Assembly: GCA_937907485.1 (NCBI GenBank)
Contig: CALESR010000143.1
Coordinates: forward strand, 1 to 18,555
Reading direction: 5' to 3'
DNA: 18,555 nucleotides
From: an uncultured Paracoccaceae bacterium
GTDB lineage: Bacteria > Pseudomonadota > Alphaproteobacteria > Rhodobacterales > Rhodobacteraceae
Shown: piece by piece, positions 16,087 to 18,555 of the stretch
Layout of the letters: every line of letters starts with the position of its first letter
Numbering within the stretch: position 1 is the first letter of the stretch
Made by a program: the position numbers and the translations under genes
Notes under the pieces: generated by a model
What the model was told of the DNA's origin: nothing
The model's database searches: none
Seen by the model: only the letters and a program-made list of their open reading frames with translations

Positions 16087-16856
16087 GCGACGACCACTAT
16101 CCGCCGCGGCTGATCGCCATGCTGGAAACCCTCTGGGGCGAGGGGTTCCTGTCGCCCGGCGGGCCGGATGAGGTGGCGCGGGTGATCGGCGACCATGACC
16201 TGCGCGGTGCCTCGGTGCTCGACATCGGCTGCGGCGCGGGGGGGATCGACGTGGCGCTGGTCGAACGGCACGGTGCGGGCTTTGTCACCGGCATTGATGT
16301 CGAGGACGGTGTGCTGACCCGCGCGCGCGCTGTGGTGGCGGCGGCCGGGCTGTCGTCGCGCATCGGTCTGGTCAAGGTGGCGCCCGGTCCCTTGCCCTTT
16401 GCGCCCGCCAGTTTCGACGTGGTGTTTTCCAAGGATTCCATCGTCCACATCCCCGACAAGGCGGCGCTGATGGCCGAGGTGTTCCGCGTCTTGCGGCCCG
16501 GCGGCTGGTTCCTCGCGTCGGACTGGCTGATCGGCACCGATCAGATTTCCCCGCAAATGCAAGAGTATATCGCCGCCGAAGGGCTGGATTTCGGCATGGC
16601 GACCCCTGCGCGCTATCTGGCGGCGATGGCGGCGGCGGGGTTTGTCGGCGGGCAGGCGGTGTCGCGCAACGCCTGGTATCGCGAGCAGGCGCGCCACGAA
16701 CTCGAGCGGCTCAAGGGCGAGACCGGCGCGCGCGCCGAGGCCCTGCTGGGTGCCGATTTCGTCGCGCAGAACATCGGCATCTGGCAGCGGATGATCCCGG
16801 TGCTCGACAGTGGCGAACATTGCCCGACGCATCTGCGGGCGCAAAAACCGCTGTGA
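16083..16856 (+). CDS. SAM-dependent methyltransferase, phosphoethanolamine N-methyltransferase-like
   Basis: This 257-residue class I methyltransferase has motif I VLDIGCGAGG (45-54), the acidic ribose-binding position GIDVED (around Asp72), and the stretch SKDSIVHIPDKAALM (116-130) followed by RVLRPGGWFLASDW. The D-S-I-x-H-I-x-D-K pattern is characteristic of phosphoethanolamine and related amine N-methyltransferases. This suggests an amine substrate, but the protein could also be a methyltransferase of unrelated target. Having an N-methylating enzyme at the end of what looks like a demethylating pathway is unexpected. No clear Shine-Dalgarno precedes the ATG, so translation probably depends on coupling through the ATGA overlap. 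It is the last gene of the cluster and ends five bases before the tRNA gene on the other strand. Confidence 0.82.
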   Translation: MSDDHYPPRLIAMLETLWGEGFLSPGGPDEVARVIGDHDLRGASVLDIGCGAGGIDVALVERHGAGFVTGIDVEDGVLTRARAVVAAAGLSSRIGLVKVAPGPLPFAPASFDVVFSKDSIVHIPDKAALMAEVFRVLRPGGWFLASDWLIGTDQISPQMQEYIAAEGLDFGMATPARYLAAMAAAGFVGGQAVSRNAWYREQARHELERLKGETGARAEALLGADFVAQNIGIWQRMIPVLDSGEHCPTHLRAQKPL

Positions 16857-16861
16857 GGGGA

Positions 16862-16935
16862 TGGAGCGGGTGAAGGGAATCGAACCCTCGTCATCAGCTT
16901 GGGAAGCTGCTTCTCTACCATTGAGATACACCCGC
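16862..16935 (-). tRNA. tRNA-Gly (CCC anticodon)
   Basis: On the minus strand the sequence folds as a tRNA. The acceptor arms are GCGGGTG and CACCCGC (7 bp), the D arm contains CTCAATGGTAGAG, the anticodon loop TTCCCAA gives CCC (16901-16903 on the plus strand), and the T arm contains GGTTCGATTCC. A T discriminator and a genome-encoded CCA follow (16862-16865). It closely resembles the E. coli tRNA-Gly(CCC) sequence. Its 3' end points toward the catabolic cluster. Confidence 0.95.
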
Positions 16936-16945
16936 AACGGCGAAT

Positions 16946-16974
16946 TTCATAGCCGCACAAGGCGCAAGGCACAA
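16946..16974 (-). promoter_or_regulatory. Promoter of the tRNA-Gly gene
   Basis: Reading the minus strand, TTGTGC (16969-16974) and TATGAA (16946-16951) are separated by exactly 17 bases and end about ten bases before the tRNA 5' end. This fits a sigma-70-type promoter with a very short leader. A second copy of the TTGTGC hexamer closer to the -10 has unsuitable spacing. Confidence 0.55.
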
Positions 16975-17154
16975 GCGCAAACTGCGCGGGGCCGGGGCAA
17001 AGAGGGGCGGATGCGGGCGCGATTAGGCCCATGGTTGCCTGGTCCGCACCGGCCTGGCTGCATGAGGACCGGCCAAGGTTCGGGTGTCGATCACGCCCAC
17101 TGGCGACGGGCGAGACCTTGTCCGACACCAGCGCGCCGTGTGTTTGCCGTGCTG

Positions 17155-17184
17155 GCCGGGGTTCTGCCCGTGCGGCACCCCGGC
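17155..17184 (-). terminator. GC-rich hairpin downstream of ssb
   Basis: CCGGGGT (17156-17162) pairs with ACCCCGG (17177-17183), with one more G-C pair outside and possible inner pairing of the loop. It lies about 28 bases after the ssb stop codon in the direction of ssb transcription. No T-run follows, so it may be a weak or Rho-assisted terminator. The rest of the 276-base spacer between the tRNA gene and ssb shows no supported gene. A 7-bp inverted repeat (GGTGTCG at 17083 and CGACACC at 17123) is the only other structure I see there. Confidence 0.4.
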
Positions 17185-17211
17185 TGGCTCACCGCCCGTC
17201 GAAACCCCGCC

Positions 17212-17766
17212 TCAGAACGGGATTTCGTCGTCCATGTCCGAGCCGCCGCCAAAGCCGCCCGAGGCGCCGCCGCGGCCACCGGCCGATCCGCCATAACCGC
17301 CGCCCGATCCGCCGCGCGATGATCCGCCCGAGGCCGGGGCCGAGCCGCCACCATAGCCACCGCTGCTGCCGCCCATCGGATCGTCATAGCCGCCACCACC
17401 GCCGCCGCCGTCACCGCGCCCGCCCAGCAGTGTCAACTCACCGCGGAACTGGCGCAGCACGACCTCGGTCGAATAGCGGTCGGCGCCCGACTGGTCCTGC
17501 CATTTGCGGGTTTCCAGCTGACCCTCGATATAGACCGTGCTGCCCTTTTTCAGATATTGCTCGGCGATCTTGGCCAGCGCTTCGTTATAGATGGCGACGG
17601 TGTGCCATTCCGTGCGTTCCTTGCGCTCGCCCGATTGCTTGTCGCGCCAGGTTTCCGAGGTGGCGATCCGCAGGTTCACCACCTTGCCGCCGTTCTGGAA
17701 ACTGCGCACCTCAGGGTCGCGGCCCAGATTGCCCACCAGAATGACCTTGTTGACCGAACCTGCCAT
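17212..17766 (-). CDS. ssb: Single-stranded DNA-binding protein
   Basis: This 184-residue protein starts MAGSVNKVILVGNLGRDPEV and carries the classical OB-fold (residues about 1-112) with the family stretches RTEWHTVAIYNEALAK and KKGSTVYIEGQLETRKWQD. A glycine-rich flexible linker of roughly 65 residues follows, and the acidic tip DMDDEIPF recruits replication and repair partners. It protects single-stranded DNA in replication, recombination and repair as a tetramer. The ATG at 17766 matches the known start of the family. The frame runs on upstream but without homology, so longer starts are rejected. A G-run about five bases before the ATG can serve as ribosome site. It is divergent from the lytic transglycosylase gene. 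This is a core gene and marks the right part of the window as ordinary chromosome. Confidence 0.97.
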   Translation of the reverse strand: MAGSVNKVILVGNLGRDPEVRSFQNGGKVVNLRIATSETWRDKQSGERKERTEWHTVAIYNEALAKIAEQYLKKGSTVYIEGQLETRKWQDQSGADRYSTEVVLRQFRGELTLLGGRGDGGGGGGGYDDPMGGSSGGYGGGSAPASGGSSRGGSGGGYGGSAGGRGGASGGFGGGSDMDDEIPF

Positions 17767-17928
17767 GATACCCCCGCTAGCCGAATCCCTTTGACGCAGG
17801 ACTACACCACAGCAACAAGGTTGGGAATTGGTTAACGCCCGCGCCAGACCGCCGAGGCCGCGCCGGGCCGCTTGGCCTTGGCGCGATTCGGGCCTATAGT
17901 CGCGCGGCACGCAGCCTGGGGGGCGAAG

Positions 17929-18492
17929 ATGCGCATCATTCTTGCGACCGTGCTGGTTGCGGCGGTGGCCGGTCAGGCCGGGGCCAGTGGCCTCAGACTG
18001 GGCACTGGCAGCGCCAGCCGGACGGATACCTTTCGCAGCCAGACGCGGCTGATGGATACCCGCCTCGCGCGGCAATATGCAGCGCCCGACTCTGCAGGCT
18101 CCGTCGCGGCCTATTCGGGCAGCTATCGCGGCGATTATCTGCCGGTCGCCCGCGCCGCCGCCCAGCGCCACGGCATCCCCGAGGACCTGTTCTTGCGCCT
18201 CGTCCATCAGGAAAGCCGCTGGAATCCGGGAGCGGTTTCACCCGCCGGTGCGCGCGGCCTTGCACAATTGATGCCCGAGACCGCCTCGCTGCTGGGGGTG
18301 AACCCCGACGACCCTGAACAGAACCTCGACGGCGGCGCGCGCTATCTGCGCATGATGTTCGACCGCTTCGGCTCGTGGCGGCTGGCGCTGGCGGCCTATA
18401 ACGCCGGGCCCGGCGCGGTCGAGCAGCATGGCGGCGTGCCGCCCTATGACGAGACGACGAATTACGTCCGCATCATTCTGGGTTCGGGCTGA
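17929..18492 (+). CDS. Lytic transglycosylase (SLT domain), exported
   Basis: This 187-residue protein has an N-terminal signal peptide (MRIILATVLVAAVAGQAGA, cleavage near residue 19), a low-complexity stretch to about residue 65, and an SLT-type domain. The domain motifs are VHQESRWNPGAVSPAGARG with the catalytic Glu95, GLAQLMPETA, and AAYNAGPGAV. Such enzymes cut peptidoglycan to anhydromuramoyl products in the periplasm, in wall turnover or during assembly of envelope structures. The ATG at 17929 gives a proper signal peptide. A TTG-started frame 57 bases upstream would place unrelated residues before it. No specific partner is encoded nearby. It is divergent from ssb, with a 162-base spacer in which I see no certain promoter. 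Confidence 0.9.
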   Translation: MRIILATVLVAAVAGQAGASGLRLGTGSASRTDTFRSQTRLMDTRLARQYAAPDSAGSVAAYSGSYRGDYLPVARAAAQRHGIPEDLFLRLVHQESRWNPGAVSPAGARGLAQLMPETASLLGVNPDDPEQNLDGGARYLRMMFDRFGSWRLALAAYNAGPGAVEQHGGVPPYDETTNYVRIILGSG

Positions 18493-18506
18493 GAGATCAA
18501 ACCGGG

Positions 18507-18554
18507 TCAGGGGGGCGCTCGCGCCCCCCTCGGCCTGCGGCCTCACCCCCCTGA
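18507..18554. repeat. GC-rich palindromic element after the transglycosylase gene, terminator-like
   Basis: AGGGGGGCG (18509-18517) and CGCCCCCCT (18522-18530) form a perfect 9-bp stem with loop CTCG, 14 bases after the stop codon. The same left arm, TCAGGGGGG (18507-18515), can instead pair with CCCCCCTGA (18546-18554) around a small inner GGCC/GGCC hairpin, so two alternative folds exist. Position suggests a terminator. From memory, similar G/C-run elements recur at gene ends in Rhodobacteraceae genomes, so it may belong to a dispersed repeat family. The window ends before a possible T-run. Confidence 0.6.
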
Positions 18555-18555
18555 G

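Noticed and set aside
16056..17128. Minus-strand frames running through the methyltransferase and tRNA gene
   Set aside because: They cross a well-formed tRNA and a motif-supported methyltransferase and have no recognisable domain.
17083..17129. Possible small RNA in the tRNA-ssb spacer based on a 7-bp inverted repeat
   Set aside because: The arms are 33 bases apart, with no promoter or terminator framing them; not enough support.
17091..17414. Alanine-rich minus-strand frame and Pro/Arg-rich plus-strand frames over the ssb 3' region
   Set aside because: They are shadows of the glycine-rich linker codons of ssb.
1..18555. CRISPR arrays, insertion sequences, prophage or toxin-antitoxin genes
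   Set aside because: No regularly spaced repeats, transposase, integrase or phage motifs were found in any part of the window.

Overview
The window is very GC-rich and densely coded, with gene overlaps of 1 to 14 bases throughout. A glycine-rich single-stranded DNA-binding protein ends in DDEIPF and sits divergent from a small lytic transglycosylase. Together with the overall gene style this points to an alphaproteobacterium, most likely of the Rhodobacteraceae/Paracoccaceae (Rhodobacterales). That placement is inferred from composition and gene families, not from a marker gene.

Left edge (1-475): the 3' part of a small lipoprotein gene, then a short spacer. Centre (476-16856): a BetI-like TetR regulator on the minus strand faces a plus-strand run of 13 genes (1255-16856). 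Neighbouring genes in the run mostly overlap or lie within about 10 bases. The one larger gap is 45 bases and holds a hairpin just before the binding-protein gene. A near-palindrome lies over a TTGACA hexamer in the divergent promoter region and is a good operator candidate. The genes run in this order: class III (glutamate-1-semialdehyde-aminomutase-like) aminotransferase; two phytoene-desaturase/PYROXD2-type FAD oxidoreductases; a GcvT-like tetrahydrofolate-linked aminomethyltransferase; two Rieske non-heme iron oxygenase alpha subunits; a complete polyamine-type (PotFGHI-like) ABC importer; a cupin with the metal and catalytic residues of the DMSP-lyase superfamily; a YtcJ-like amidohydrolase; a VOC/glyoxalase protein; and a SAM methyltransferase resembling phosphoethanolamine N-methyltransferases.

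Taken together this looks like a self-contained uptake and breakdown system for a small cationic, probably N-methylated compound: import by the ABC system, oxidative attack or N-demethylation by the Rieske enzymes, one-carbon capture by the GcvT-like protein, oxidation by the flavoproteins, elimination by the cupin lyase, C-N hydrolysis by the amidohydrolase, and amino-group handling by the aminotransferase. The substrate and the order of steps are inference. I do not recognise this gene combination as a named pathway. No Rieske reductase or ferredoxin is present, so electrons must come from elsewhere in the genome.

Right edge (16862-18555): a tRNA-Gly(CCC) on the minus strand with encoded CCA and a recognisable promoter, ssb on the minus strand, a lytic transglycosylase on the plus strand, and a GC-rich palindromic element at the end. 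This right part looks like core chromosome, so the 13-gene cluster may be an accessory segment next to a tRNA gene.
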